Below, one piece after another: positions 20,789 through 29,633 of a DNA stretch of 64,000 bases (its first letter is position 1; the number at the start of each line of letters is the position of its first letter). Both the position numbers and the translations under genes were made by a program. The DNA is from Clostridia bacterium (lineage in GTDB: Bacteria > Bacillota > Clostridia > Christensenellales > UBA1242): assembly GCA_028709705.1 (NCBI GenBank), contig JAQVWL010000003.1:29541-93540 (forward strand). Reading direction: 5' to 3'. Below the pieces are notes generated by a model. That model was given only the letters and a program-made list of their open reading frames with translations. It ran no database searches and was not told the DNA's origin.

Positions 20789-21952
20789 TTACTTCCATAT
20801 TTTTGCAATATCTTTTATGTTTTGCAAAATGCTATCTTTTTTTACCAAATCAGCAGTCAAAATATCATCTTCAAAAAGCAGTTGGTTGTCAAAATATATT
20901 TTCACCGTTCCAACTTTTTGCTCTTTGCTCACGGGTGCAGAAACTTGTTCGGGCAAATCATATTGAAAATTTATGTGCAAAAATTCTTCTTCGGTTAAAG
21001 GATATTCAAAACATTTTCTTGAAAAAATTTTTACAAACGGTTGCTTGCCATTTTCAACAGGCAAATTTTCTAGCATATTATAAGCAGGTATCAACTCATA
21101 ATTTTTGTATTCTTTAAAAGATTTTTCCATAAAACTGGCACACTCTTCAAACATTGGACCGCAATTTAGAACCGCACAAACAACTGTCATATTGTTCCTT
21201 GTCGCAGAAGAAACAAAGCATCGCCCCGCATTGTCAGTGAACCCTGTTTTTATGCCATTGCAACCTTTAAAAGTGTTCAAAAGTTTGTTTTTGTTCCTTA
21301 AATATCTGTTTTTGACTAACTCGTTGCCGGAAATAACTTTGCTTTTTGTTTGAGAAATTTCTTGAAATGTTTTATTTTCAAGTGCCTTTGCACTAACTTT
21401 TGCCAAATCGTAAGCAGTTGTAAAATGCCCGTTTTCGTCAAGCCCATGCGGGTTTTTAAAACTGCTGTTTTTTGCTCCCGCATTTTTTGCGGTTGTTTCC
21501 ATCATTTTGCAAAAAGTAGGAATATCCTTGCCAACATAATATGCAAGTGCAGTGGCAGAATCATTACCAGAAGGCAATAACATTCCAAACAACAATTCTT
21601 TTACGGTCAATTTTTCGCCTTTTTGCAAATAAATTGAAGTCCCTTCAATGCCCACAGCCCTGTCATCAATGTTGACAATTTGGTCCAAATTTGTGCAATT
21701 TTCCAGCACCGTTAAAGCAGTAAAAATTTTGGTTGTGCTTGCCATTGCAAGCGGTTCATTTATGTTTTTTCCATACAACACTCTGCCCGTTTTTTGCTCT
21801 AACAAACACATTGCTTTTGCACTTGAATTACTTTGTATTTTTAAATTTGTATCTCCATAAACAAAATTTACAAAAGAAAAATTTGCTATTAAAAAAAATA
21901 GTAGCAGTGCCAAAAACAATTTTAAAATGTTATTTTTTATTGTTTTTTTCAT
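20789..21952 (-). CDS. dacF: D-alanyl-D-alanine carboxypeptidase (DacF-like, first copy)
   Basis: A 387-residue penicillin-binding protein 5/DacF-type serine peptidase that trims peptidoglycan stem peptides. A signal peptide covers about residues 1-32, and the active-site triad is visible: SxxK as STTK near 71, SGN near 126 and KTG near 237. The C-terminal beta-rich domain follows. It overlaps the end of gerW by 23 nt and lies in a sporulation-linked cluster, suggesting a role in spore cortex or mother-cell wall. Confidence 0.93.
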   Translation of the reverse strand: MKKTIKNNILKLFLALLLFFLIANFSFVNFVYGDTNLKIQSNSSAKAMCLLEQKTGRVLYGKNINEPLAMASTTKIFTALTVLENCTNLDQIVNIDDRAVGIEGTSIYLQKGEKLTVKELLFGMLLPSGNDSATALAYYVGKDIPTFCKMMETTAKNAGAKNSSFKNPHGLDENGHFTTAYDLAKVSAKALENKTFQEISQTKSKVISGNELVKNRYLRNKNKLLNTFKGCNGIKTGFTDNAGRCFVSSATRNNMTVVCAVLNCGPMFEECASFMEKSFKEYKNYELIPAYNMLENLPVENGKQPFVKIFSRKCFEYPLTEEEFLHINFQYDLPEQVSAPVSKEQKVGTVKIYFDNQLLFEDDILTADLVKKDSILQNIKDIAKIWK

Positions 21953-22337
21953 TGCTTTTTTCTCCGCATAAATTGTCCACTATTTTGTTAAAAATTTTTA
22001 AAACAGATTGATATGCGTTTGTGTTTTCAATGTCAATAAATTCAACTCCGTTTTGATTTTCGACCAAAAACCCAACCGGCGTTATTGTCATTCCGCCACC
22101 GCTTCCGCCTGCCAATGGGAAATTTTCTTGGTTTTTCCGTTTGGGGTTGTTGCAAAACTCGCCACCGCCAACAACATAGCCCACACTAACTTTTGAAAAC
22201 GGAATAATGATTGTGCCATCGGGCGAAATTATTGGTTCGCCAATAATTGTATTCGCTTCTATCATTCCATTCAAATTTTTCATTGTATTTTCAATCAAGT
22301 TTTCAATTGATTTATTATTTTCAAAAATACCTTTCAT
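21930..22337 (-). CDS. ytfJ: Spore germination/sporulation protein GerW (YtfJ family)
   Basis: A 135-residue GerW-family protein. The family core GEPIISPDGTIIIPFSKVSVGY is followed by glycine-rich GGGEF and GGSGGGMTITPVGFLV. GerW is needed for normal germination in Bacillus. Its position next to dacF, DUF2953 and scpB is standard for Clostridia. Confidence 0.92.
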   Translation of the reverse strand: MKGIFENNKSIENLIENTMKNLNGMIEANTIIGEPIISPDGTIIIPFSKVSVGYVVGGGEFCNNPKRKNQENFPLAGGSGGGMTITPVGFLVENQNGVEFIDIENTNAYQSVLKIFNKIVDNLCGEKSNEKNNKK

Positions 22338-22385
22338 AACAACCCCTATTATGCTTATTATTTGCGAATATTAGCATATTATGCT

Positions 22386-22934
22386 TTACACTTTTTTCTT
22401 TTTGCTTTCAAATATTGTTATAAAAAAACTGACAAAAACATCAAAAATAGAAATAGAAAATTTTGAAAAAAAATATACCAAAAAAACATTTTCATTAAAC
22501 ACTGTACTTGTGTTGATTTTTATTTTGCTTGAAGGTTTAATATTTTTTATATATGCTGACAAAATATGAAAAAAAATATCAAAAAAACTGCTTAAAATTG
22601 CCGATTCAAATGCGTCGTTTGTTCCAATTTTTGAAAAAATAGTTAATTGTTTTAGCATTGTTTTTTGCCTTAATTTTAGAGTAAAATCTTCATAAAATTT
22701 TAGTTTGGGGTCAGTAAATTGATATTCTATCTGCTTTCGTTCTTTTTTTGTGCGAACAATAATTCCGCTATGCTTTAATTGAAAAGTAAAATATTCCAAT
22801 TTTATGAACCACAATTTTATTATCACCAAACCGCTTTTTTTATAAGGGTCAAAAGAAAAATATAACCGAAAATATAACGGCAAAATAATAATAGTTAAAA
22901 AAAATAAAACTATAACAAGAATTAAACCAAGCAT
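22386..22934 (-). CDS. DUF2953 membrane-associated protein
   Basis: A 182-residue protein with an N-terminal membrane helix (residues 2-22) and a conserved central FSKIGTNDAFESAILSS stretch of the DUF2953 family. It is very commonly encoded between ytfJ and scpB in spore formers. No biochemical role is known. Lys- and Phe-rich and more divergent than its neighbours. Confidence 0.75.
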   Translation of the reverse strand: MLGLILVIVLFFLTIIILPLYFRLYFSFDPYKKSGLVIIKLWFIKLEYFTFQLKHSGIIVRTKKERKQIEYQFTDPKLKFYEDFTLKLRQKTMLKQLTIFSKIGTNDAFESAILSSFFDIFFHILSAYIKNIKPSSKIKINTSTVFNENVFLVYFFSKFSISIFDVFVSFFITIFESKKKKV

Positions 22935-22972
22935 AGTTTTAGTATTAGTTTTTTTTTGATAATTATGATTTT

Positions 22973-23605
22973 TTAACTTATATTTTCTTGGTTGTCATCT
23001 TCATTCAACTGAACTTCAAGTTTTTTTTCCAAGTCTTCAAGTTTAAAATCAAAATACAAACTGTTTGAACTTTCTTCTTCTCTTATGACTGCAATTCTTT
23101 CCAAAAGGTCTTGATATTCTGGCAAATTGTTTAAATCGGTTAGACCAAATCTTTTCAAAAACTCGTCCGTTGTGCCATAAAGCAAAGGTTTTCCAACCGC
23201 ATCTTTTCTGCCAACAACTTCAATCATTTTGTGTTCTTCCAAAATATTTATTGCATAATCACTGCTCACTCGCCTTATATCTTCAATGTCAAGTCTTGTA
23301 ATTGGTTGCTTGTAAGCAATAATTGCAAGAGTTTCAAGTGCCGCTTTTGTAAGTGCTTTTTCACGAATTGGATTAAGCACTGCGGATATAAAATCGGCAT
23401 ATTTGGGGTTTGAAGCAAGTTGAATTTTGTTTTTGTATTCAATAATTTGAATTCCCGCATTTTCGGTTGTTTCGGCTTTTAATTCTTCAACCGCTTTTTT
23501 TACTTGTTTGGAACTAACATTCAATTTTTCACAAAAAAAGTCAAGGTCTATGCCTTCGCCCGCAACAAAAAGTGTTGATTTTATAATTTCTTTTAAATTT
23601 TCCAT
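22973..23605 (-). CDS. scpB: Segregation and condensation protein B
   Basis: A 210-residue winged-helix protein that binds ScpA and, with SMC, forms the bacterial condensin. The motif AALETLAIIAYKQPITRLDIEDIR near residues 84-107 and GRKDAVGKPLLYGTT near 130 are characteristic. It is 3 nt after scpA. smc itself is not in the window. Confidence 0.95.
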   Translation of the reverse strand: MENLKEIIKSTLFVAGEGIDLDFFCEKLNVSSKQVKKAVEELKAETTENAGIQIIEYKNKIQLASNPKYADFISAVLNPIREKALTKAALETLAIIAYKQPITRLDIEDIRRVSSDYAINILEEHKMIEVVGRKDAVGKPLLYGTTDEFLKRFGLTDLNNLPEYQDLLERIAVIREEESSNSLYFDFKLEDLEKKLEVQLNEDDNQENIS

Positions 23606-23608
23606 TTT

Positions 23609-24361
23609 TTATCCTTCCAAATCTTCGTTCAAAAAAATTATGATTTTTTGAAACAAGCCATCTTGTTTTATTTTTGCAATTTGCATTTTCAAGAGTTCCA
23701 AAAGTGCAAGAAAAATATTTATAAGTTCACTTTTTGTTTGCCCTTCTTCAAAAAGGTCTTCAAAATTGACTTGTTTCTTTTCTTTTAAAGCCTTTTTGGT
23801 GCTAGAAATTTTTTCGGCAACTGTAAAGCGGTCTTTGGCAATCTCTTTTGGTTTTTCTTCCAAAACTTTTTTGTCTGACTTTGTCAAAATACCCACAAAA
23901 GCATCTAAAAGTTTGTCAAGCACCATATCTTTTAAAACAATTTTGGGATTGCCAACATTTTCATCGGGGTTTTTATACATACGGTCAATATTTTCAATGC
24001 TTTTCAAACTTTCGCCCGCTTCTTTAAAAATTTTGTATTCTTTAAGGCGGTTCAAAAGTAGCATTTCGCTGTCTTCTTCATCTTCTTGAACTTCATCAAG
24101 TCTTGGTAACAAAGACTTTGATTTTATTTCTATAAGCGTTGCCGCCATTGTTATAAAATCACTTGCTTTTTCCATATCCAAATTTTTTAGGTTGTTCAAA
24201 AATTCCAAGTATTGCCCTGTAAGTTCTGCAAGTTTGACTTCGGCAATATCCATTTTGTTTTTTTTGATAATTTCTAGCAATAAATCAAGCGGACCTTCAA
24301 AATTTTCCAACTTGAATTGATAATCATCTTCAAAATTGTTGATTATTTCTTCATTTTCCAT
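23609..24361 (-). CDS. scpA: Segregation and condensation protein A
   Basis: A 250-residue kleisin subunit of the SMC-ScpAB condensin. The signature FEGPLDLLLEIIKKNKMDI lies at about residues 22-40. The start MENEEI at 24361 is chosen because its ATG overlaps the TAA of the upstream M50 gene by one base (TAATG), indicating translational coupling; a longer start at 24379 lacks support. Confidence 0.95.
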   Translation of the reverse strand: MENEEIINNFEDDYQFKLENFEGPLDLLLEIIKKNKMDIAEVKLAELTGQYLEFLNNLKNLDMEKASDFITMAATLIEIKSKSLLPRLDEVQEDEEDSEMLLLNRLKEYKIFKEAGESLKSIENIDRMYKNPDENVGNPKIVLKDMVLDKLLDAFVGILTKSDKKVLEEKPKEIAKDRFTVAEKISSTKKALKEKKQVNFEDLFEEGQTKSELINIFLALLELLKMQIAKIKQDGLFQKIIIFLNEDLEG

Positions 24362-25059
24362 TAACCAAACAACCCCCAAAACAAATTGAAAACGTACAAG
24401 ATTGCGGGGTTGACATAACTGATAACCAAACTTAAAACTGAGTTGCCGGCAAATATTGGCAAGATTAGCAAAACAAAAATAAAGAAACTGTATTGAGTCA
24501 TAAACTGAATAAACCTGTTGTTATATTTGGTAAAAATTGAAATAAAGTTGAACCCATCAAGCGGATAAATTGGCAACAAATTGAAAATAAAAAGAATAAG
24601 ATTAAGTGTTAGGCACAAGTAAATGAGTTGGTATAAGAAAAACATTAACACGCTTCCGCTTGAAATAAATTCGGCAATAATCAAAGGTCCTAAAAAGTGC
24701 AACACACCCGCAAAAACAAAGGCAAGAGCAAGATTTGCAAGCACTCCGCTAAGAGATGTCCAAATCAAACCTTTGCGATAATTTCTAAATTTTAGGGGGT
24801 TAATTTTTACAGGTTTTGCCCACCCAAAACCAATCAAAAAAAATGAAAGCAAGCCCGAAGCGCTAAAATGTGCAAATGGATTTAATGTCAACCTGCCCAT
24901 CATTTTTGGTGTTTCATCTCCGTTTTTGTAAGCAGCCAAAGAATGTGCGTATTCGTGAAAAGACATTGCCACACAAATTGCAACAAAATACGCAAGGCAA
25001 ACCGCCAATATTTCCAAAGGTGCTAAATTGTTTGAACCAAGTATCAATAATATAATCAT
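24361..25059 (-). CDS. Site-2-protease-like M50 family zinc metallopeptidase
   Basis: A 232-residue integral membrane protease. The zinc motif HEYAH is in MSFHEYAHSLAAYKNGD near residues 34-50 and the third ligand region reads PIYPLDGFNF near 163. The architecture matches the YwhC-like group that typically precedes scpA in Clostridia. Substrate unknown. One-base overlap with scpA. Confidence 0.9.
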   Translation of the reverse strand: MIILLILGSNNLAPLEILAVCLAYFVAICVAMSFHEYAHSLAAYKNGDETPKMMGRLTLNPFAHFSASGLLSFFLIGFGWAKPVKINPLKFRNYRKGLIWTSLSGVLANLALAFVFAGVLHFLGPLIIAEFISSGSVLMFFLYQLIYLCLTLNLILFIFNLLPIYPLDGFNFISIFTKYNNRFIQFMTQYSFFIFVLLILPIFAGNSVLSLVISYVNPAILYVFNLFWGLFG

Positions 25060-25124
25060 ATAAATAATTATAACTTAAAACAATTTCTTTTGCAACTTAT
25101 ATTAAAAAAAATAAATTTGCGAAC

Positions 25125-25455
25125 AAAATGGGGGATTTGAGTGCCGATAAGCAACGATATTTTGGTAGTAGTGCAGTATATTTATTTAGCAAGGGTCAAC
25201 GAGGACGTAGCAATTGACAAGGGTCAACGGGGACGTAGCAATTGACAGGAGCCGAAGGCGAACGGTCAAGCGTGCTACGTCCCCTTGACCCGTAAACGCG
25301 GTATTGCAAACAACAGGTCAAGGGGACGTAGTCAACTGACCCTTCGCTAACGCTTCGTGTCAGTTACTACCGTCCCCGTTGACCTTCGCTACAGTGCAGT
25401 TACTAGCGTCCCCGTTGACCTCCGCTTTGCTCCCGTGTCAGTTACTAGCAACCCA
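25125..25455. repeat. Cluster of interspersed repeats (406-nt gap)
   Basis: The gap holds two repeat types. At 25125-25177 is a 53-nt block that matches 46990-47042 at 50 of 53 positions. From 25190 to 25450 there are about seven degenerate copies, in both orientations, of a motif with core GGTCAACGGGGACGTAGYAA followed by CTGAC. Two copies at 25190-25218 and 25219-25247 are direct tandem repeats. The same motif occurs at 42.7 and 52.2 kb. No coding potential is apparent. Confidence 0.85.
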
Positions 25456-25465
25456 TAAAAACCAA

Positions 25466-26623
25466 CTACCATTTTTCAACAATTTTTTTGAAACTTTGGT
25501 TAAAGGTCAAGGCATCTATATTTTGATTTAAAACTATATCAATTTCTTTTACAATAACACCATTTTTTGTTATTGTTGCTGTTCCAACCTTGTCGCCCGC
25601 TTTTTGCGGAGCGGTTACACTTTTGTCAATTTCGGTTGAAACCGACCATTCATTATCTTCACCCTTTTTGACAAGACCATAAAAATCTTGACTGGCAAAA
25701 ACTTTTGTTTGGCTTATTTGACTGCGTTTTACCGGCAAAGTTGCAAGTTCGGTTTCGGTTGAAAGTATTTGTTCGTTCGCAAAATTTGCAAACCCAAAGT
25801 TGAACAATTTTACAGATTGATTAAATCTTTCTTTGCTATTTTTTGCACCGATAACAACTCCCACAAGTCGCATATTTTCTCTATGCACAGAAGATGCCAA
25901 GCAAAACCCCGCTTCATCAGTAAAGCCCGTTTTGCCACTGTCGCAACCCTCATAATATCTTGTTAAGCGGTTTGTGTTAACAATTTCGGTTTTTCTGCCA
26001 GAAGGGTGAACAAGTTCGTCCATCCAAACGCTTGAATACAAATGATAAGTTTCGTTTGGAATAATTGCAGACAAAATTTTGGCACAATCACGAGCGGTTG
26101 AATATTGCATTGGTGCAGGAAGACCGGTCGAATTTGCATAAAGCGTGTTAGTCATACCCAACCTTTGAGCGGTGCTATTCATTTTTTTTACAAAATTTTC
26201 TTCACTTCCACTGATATGTTCGGCAAGCGCAACGCTTGCATCGTTTGCAGATGCCATTATCACGCTTTCTAGCATTTTTTGTATAGAATATTTGCTATTT
26301 GCATCCAAAAAAACTTGCGAGCCACCCATACTTGAAGCATTTTGAGTTGCAACCAAATTGTCTTCAAGTTTTATATTGCCATTGTCTAATTCTTCCAAAA
26401 CAAGATAAATTGTCATAAGTTTTGCCATACTTGCAATTTGCAATTTTTCGTCTGCTTTTTGTTCAAAAAGCACTTCGCCAGAAAAATAATCAACCAAAAA
26501 ACCCGCAGTTGCGTCAACACAAATTTCAGTTTCGGCAAAAACATTACAAACAAAAAAACCACTACATATAGGTGCTATGCAAACGCATAGTACACAACAT
26601 ATTGAAATCAACAATTTTTTCAT
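25466..26623 (-). CDS. D-alanyl-D-alanine carboxypeptidase (DacF-like, second copy)
   Basis: A 385-residue serine D,D-carboxypeptidase. The active-site elements are SMAK near residue 65, SAND near 121 and KTGFTDEAG near 233. The signal peptide is odd: its hydrophobic core ICCVLCVCIAPICSG contains five Cys, and this part is encoded by a copy of the 45-bp repeat also found at 15.9 kb. It follows punA by 57 nt, the punA-dacF order common in spore formers. It shares its fold with the 20.8-kb copy but diverges clearly, so the two are not a recent duplication. Confidence 0.92.
   Translation of the reverse strand: MKKLLISICCVLCVCIAPICSGFFVCNVFAETEICVDATAGFLVDYFSGEVLFEQKADEKLQIASMAKLMTIYLVLEELDNGNIKLEDNLVATQNASSMGGSQVFLDANSKYSIQKMLESVIMASANDASVALAEHISGSEENFVKKMNSTAQRLGMTNTLYANSTGLPAPMQYSTARDCAKILSAIIPNETYHLYSSVWMDELVHPSGRKTEIVNTNRLTRYYEGCDSGKTGFTDEAGFCLASSVHRENMRLVGVVIGAKNSKERFNQSVKLFNFGFANFANEQILSTETELATLPVKRSQISQTKVFASQDFYGLVKKGEDNEWSVSTEIDKSVTAPQKAGDKVGTATITKNGVIVKEIDIVLNQNIDALTFNQSFKKIVEKW
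26560..26605 (-). repeat. Copy of a 45-bp hairpin repeat inside the dacF signal peptide
   Basis: The minus strand carries CTATGCGTTTGCATAG (26575-26590), identical to 15918-15933, and the flanks (CAATATGTTGTG on one side, CTATATGTA on the other) also match. The repeat is in frame with the signal peptide. Confidence 0.6.
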
Positions 26624-26680
26624 AAAAAAACCACCTTCTATATTTGAAGATAGTTTTTGTTTTTTTTGATTTTTTATTCA

Positions 26681-27463
26681 TCAAAGCAAAGGCAAAATTG
26701 CTTGAATTAATTTGCTCAATTTTTTGCAAATTTTTTTGGATACGTTTAACACTTCTGCGTGAGTTATTGGTTTGCTGTTTGGGGTCAAACACTTGTTTGT
26801 TATGCCAGCAAAAGATGCAAATTTAATGTCAAAATATTTTGCACAAATGCAGTCAAATGCAGTACTCATAGAAACAGTGTCAGCACCAATTTTTTCAAAA
26901 AATTTTACTTCGGCGGGTGTTTCATACGTTGGACCTGTTGCTTGAAGATGAACGCCTTGCAAAAGTTCTATTTTCAATTTTTCGGCAGTTTTGAGTGCAA
27001 GATTTCCAATAGTTTTGTCATAAGCGTTATTCAAATCAACAAATTTTATGGGCTGTTTTGCAATCAAAGGATTGTTACCTGTCAAATTTATATGGTCTTC
27101 AACAAGCATAATATCGCCTTCTTTAAATTTTGCATTTACCGCACCAACTGCGGTGGTTGACAAAATTGTTTTTACGCCAATCAAAGACAAAACTTTAAAC
27201 AAATTAAAAATATTTTCAGTTGAACCGCTTTCATAAAAATGCAAGCGACTTATAAAAACAATTTTTTTGCCCTTAAACTTTCCAAAAACAAATTGCCTTG
27301 TGTGACCTTGCACTTCACAAAAATCAAGACCCAAACTTTTATAACTTACTGTTTTTGCATTTTCAAGTTCTACCAAATTTTCGTACCCCGAACCCAAAAT
27401 AATACCTATTTCTGCATCAAAATTTTTCAACTTTTTTGCAACTTTTTCTGCACTTATCATCAA
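26681..27463 (-). CDS. punA: Purine nucleoside phosphorylase
   Basis: A 260-residue trimeric-type purine nucleoside phosphorylase that splits inosine and guanosine with phosphate. The phosphate-binding GIILGSGYENLV is at residues 19-30, followed by GHTRQFVFGK and RLHFYES (near 76), the TTAVGAVN stretch near 106, and ATGPTYETPAE near 175. The usual RxHxYEG signature reads RLHFYES. It lies between a spoIIM-like gene and dacF, matching clostridial order. Confidence 0.93.
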   Translation of the reverse strand: MMISAEKVAKKLKNFDAEIGIILGSGYENLVELENAKTVSYKSLGLDFCEVQGHTRQFVFGKFKGKKIVFISRLHFYESGSTENIFNLFKVLSLIGVKTILSTTAVGAVNAKFKEGDIMLVEDHINLTGNNPLIAKQPIKFVDLNNAYDKTIGNLALKTAEKLKIELLQGVHLQATGPTYETPAEVKFFEKIGADTVSMSTAFDCICAKYFDIKFASFAGITNKCLTPNSKPITHAEVLNVSKKICKKLSKLIQAILPLL

Positions 27464-27529
27464 AGCACTCCTTAACTTTTATCATAGCACAAAGAGTGCA
27501 TATTTACAAACAAATTGAAGTGTGTTTTG

Positions 27530-28147
27530 TCAAATTACCAAAATTGTGTTTGCATTAAACAAAAGAAGTAAAAAGGTTTCTGTAAGACAAACAAAAAACA
27601 AAATACCAAAAAAAATAAAAAACATTTTCCAAAAAGATATGCAAGTTTGCCCAAATCTTTTTCTTTGTTCCGCCCTATTTATCATCAAAACAAAATACAC
27701 AACAAACGCAAGCGTTAACAAAAGTTGACAAGGAAAAATAACAAGCACGCTATTTATTGCCCCGCTTATGCCAAACAAACATATCAAAAGAGTGCAATTA
27801 AAACCAATCAAGTATGAACGATAACCAATAATCAAAAACCCTATTGGAATTAGCAGAACATACAAAGAAGAAACCGTTAAAATCAACAAAACGCAAAAGC
27901 AAGAAAAAAGTCTGGAAACAAACATTGCAAAACTTGCAACATTTTCGCAAGGGTAAATGTTAAGGTTATAACTGCCCAAAGTTGACAAAGTTACGCCACA
28001 CTTCAAAGCAACAAAAATGCCGGTTATAAGTCCCAAAACCGCAACAAAAGCCGAAAAAACAAACAAAAATTTGTTTTGCTTGAACCCCGCCAAAATACCA
28101 TATTTAATGTTTGAAGTTTTGCACAGAAAAGTATAAGATTTTGCCAT
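27530..28147 (-). CDS. spoIIM: SpoIIM-like sporulation membrane protein
   Basis: A 205-residue polytopic protein with about five membrane segments. The central RSYLIGFNCTLLICLFGISG and the following IFPCQLLLTLAF resemble the DUF95/SpoIIM core, and SpoIIM is typically found near punA and dacF in Clostridia. SpoIIM is part of the septal peptidoglycan hydrolase machinery for engulfment. Sequence identity is not obvious by eye, so the call leans on topology and neighbourhood (spoIVB upstream, punA downstream). Confidence 0.5.
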   Translation of the reverse strand: MAKSYTFLCKTSNIKYGILAGFKQNKFLFVFSAFVAVLGLITGIFVALKCGVTLSTLGSYNLNIYPCENVASFAMFVSRLFSCFCVLLILTVSSLYVLLIPIGFLIIGYRSYLIGFNCTLLICLFGISGAINSVLVIFPCQLLLTLAFVVYFVLMINRAEQRKRFGQTCISFWKMFFIFFGILFFVCLTETFLLLLFNANTILVI

Positions 28148-28192
28148 ATAATAAATTTATTCGCCAAAAACTTCAATTATTCGCACAATGCA

Positions 28193-29407
28193 CTACATTT
28201 TTGACATCCAATCAGCATAAATTCCATAACCTTTTGTTGGGTCAGAAACAAAAACGTGAGTTACTGCTCCAATCAATTTCCCGTTTTGAATGATAGGACT
28301 TCCGCTCATTCCCTGCAAAATTCCGCCCGTAAGTTTCAACAATCTTTGGTCTGTAACTCTAAAAACAAAACTTTTGTCATCGCTTTTTGGTTGATATGAT
28401 GCCTTTATAATCTCTATTTCATATTCTTCTCTAACGCCACTAACAGAACTAACCAACTTTGCCTTGCCCGTTTTTACACCAAGCCTGCTTCCAATTTCTG
28501 CGGTCAAATTAAAATCAACAATGCTTTTCAAGTCAGTCACTTCGCCATAAACACCATATTTTGTGTTTTTTTCTATGCTACCTTTTGTGTTTACGCCCAT
28601 CAAAAAAATGCAACGCAGTTCCCCGGGCGTGTTTTTTTCTGCTTTGTTAATACCAATCAAACTGCACTTATAGATTTTGCCTTCTTGGATTGGAATTTCA
28701 ACACCCGTTTCAAAGTCGGTTATTGGATGCCCCAAAGCACCAAAACGGTTGTTGGAAGTTTTTACAAAAGTCAAAGTTCCAATACCATTTGCATCATCTT
28801 TCACCCATAACCCAATTTTGTATTCGCCACTTTGCACATCAAGTTCTGGAACAATACTGCACAAAGTTTCTTCGCCATTTCTTAAAAGTGTTAAACAGAC
28901 CTCTTGCCCGTTATTTTCTGCCAAAATTTGTGGTATCTGTTCAAAATTTTCAATGATTATGTCGTTTATTTTCAAAATTATATCGCCATCTTTAACAGTT
29001 CCATTTTTTGTTGTTTCCTTGCTACCTTTTTCCGCCAAAACCGAGTTATTGCCCACAACCAAAAGCCCTTTTGTTTTTATCGCAAACCCCAAAGGTATGC
29101 CACCAATATACACTTCTTCGCCTTTGCCAATTTCAACACTTACTTGCTTTATGGGTATCACGCCAAAAAGTTTGAGCCACATTTTGCCATAAGTGTTTTT
29201 GTCGTTCCCCACTTTTATGTCTGACAATTCTGCGTCAATAAATTTTCCAAAAATGTTGTCTTTGTTAATATATTCAATGTCGCTAAACGAAACAATCGCT
29301 TCATCGGGCAAGGTAATTATGTTAGAAAAATTTATGTTTAAAGTCAAAAATGTTAGCCCAATAACAAAACAAATAATGCCAAACCTAACAAAAAATTTTT
29401 TGAACAT
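28193..29407 (-). CDS. spoIVB: SpoIVB serine peptidase (S55)
   Basis: A 404-residue forespore-secreted protease that triggers pro-sigma-K processing in Bacillus. It has an N-terminal membrane segment, a PDZ domain (about residues 110-195) and the S55 peptidase domain with the catalytic His in GALGHPI near 226 and the serine in GMSGSPII near 369. A GGGGG-type ribosome binding site precedes the start. spo0A, its usual follower, is not adjacent. Confidence 0.95.
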   Translation of the reverse strand: MFKKFFVRFGIICFVIGLTFLTLNINFSNIITLPDEAIVSFSDIEYINKDNIFGKFIDAELSDIKVGNDKNTYGKMWLKLFGVIPIKQVSVEIGKGEEVYIGGIPLGFAIKTKGLLVVGNNSVLAEKGSKETTKNGTVKDGDIILKINDIIIENFEQIPQILAENNGQEVCLTLLRNGEETLCSIVPELDVQSGEYKIGLWVKDDANGIGTLTFVKTSNNRFGALGHPITDFETGVEIPIQEGKIYKCSLIGINKAEKNTPGELRCIFLMGVNTKGSIEKNTKYGVYGEVTDLKSIVDFNLTAEIGSRLGVKTGKAKLVSSVSGVREEYEIEIIKASYQPKSDDKSFVFRVTDQRLLKLTGGILQGMSGSPIIQNGKLIGAVTHVFVSDPTKGYGIYADWMSKM

Positions 29408-29633
29408 ATAACCCCCGCCTGTTTAGTATCTTTATTTTTCAAAAAAATATGTGTATGGTTGCACATTTTTTAAGGGCGTACATATTATGGTTTATGGGGG
29501 ATAACCAAAGAAAAAAAATTTTCATAAATTGCCTTTTATGGCAAAAAAATTCCCCCTTATAGATAAAAGGATTTTTATCTAAAACGGGTTTGTTGAAAGG
29601 TTTAACATTAAAGTGCCTTAAACAGAGTAAAAA

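Noticed and set aside
25125..25455. CRISPR array
   Set aside because: Units are in both orientations with no regular spacers and no cas genes nearby.
29408..29633. Small gene or terminator between spoIVB and the YkvI-like gene
   Set aside because: Only A+T hairpins without clear T-runs and no frame with a ribosome binding site.
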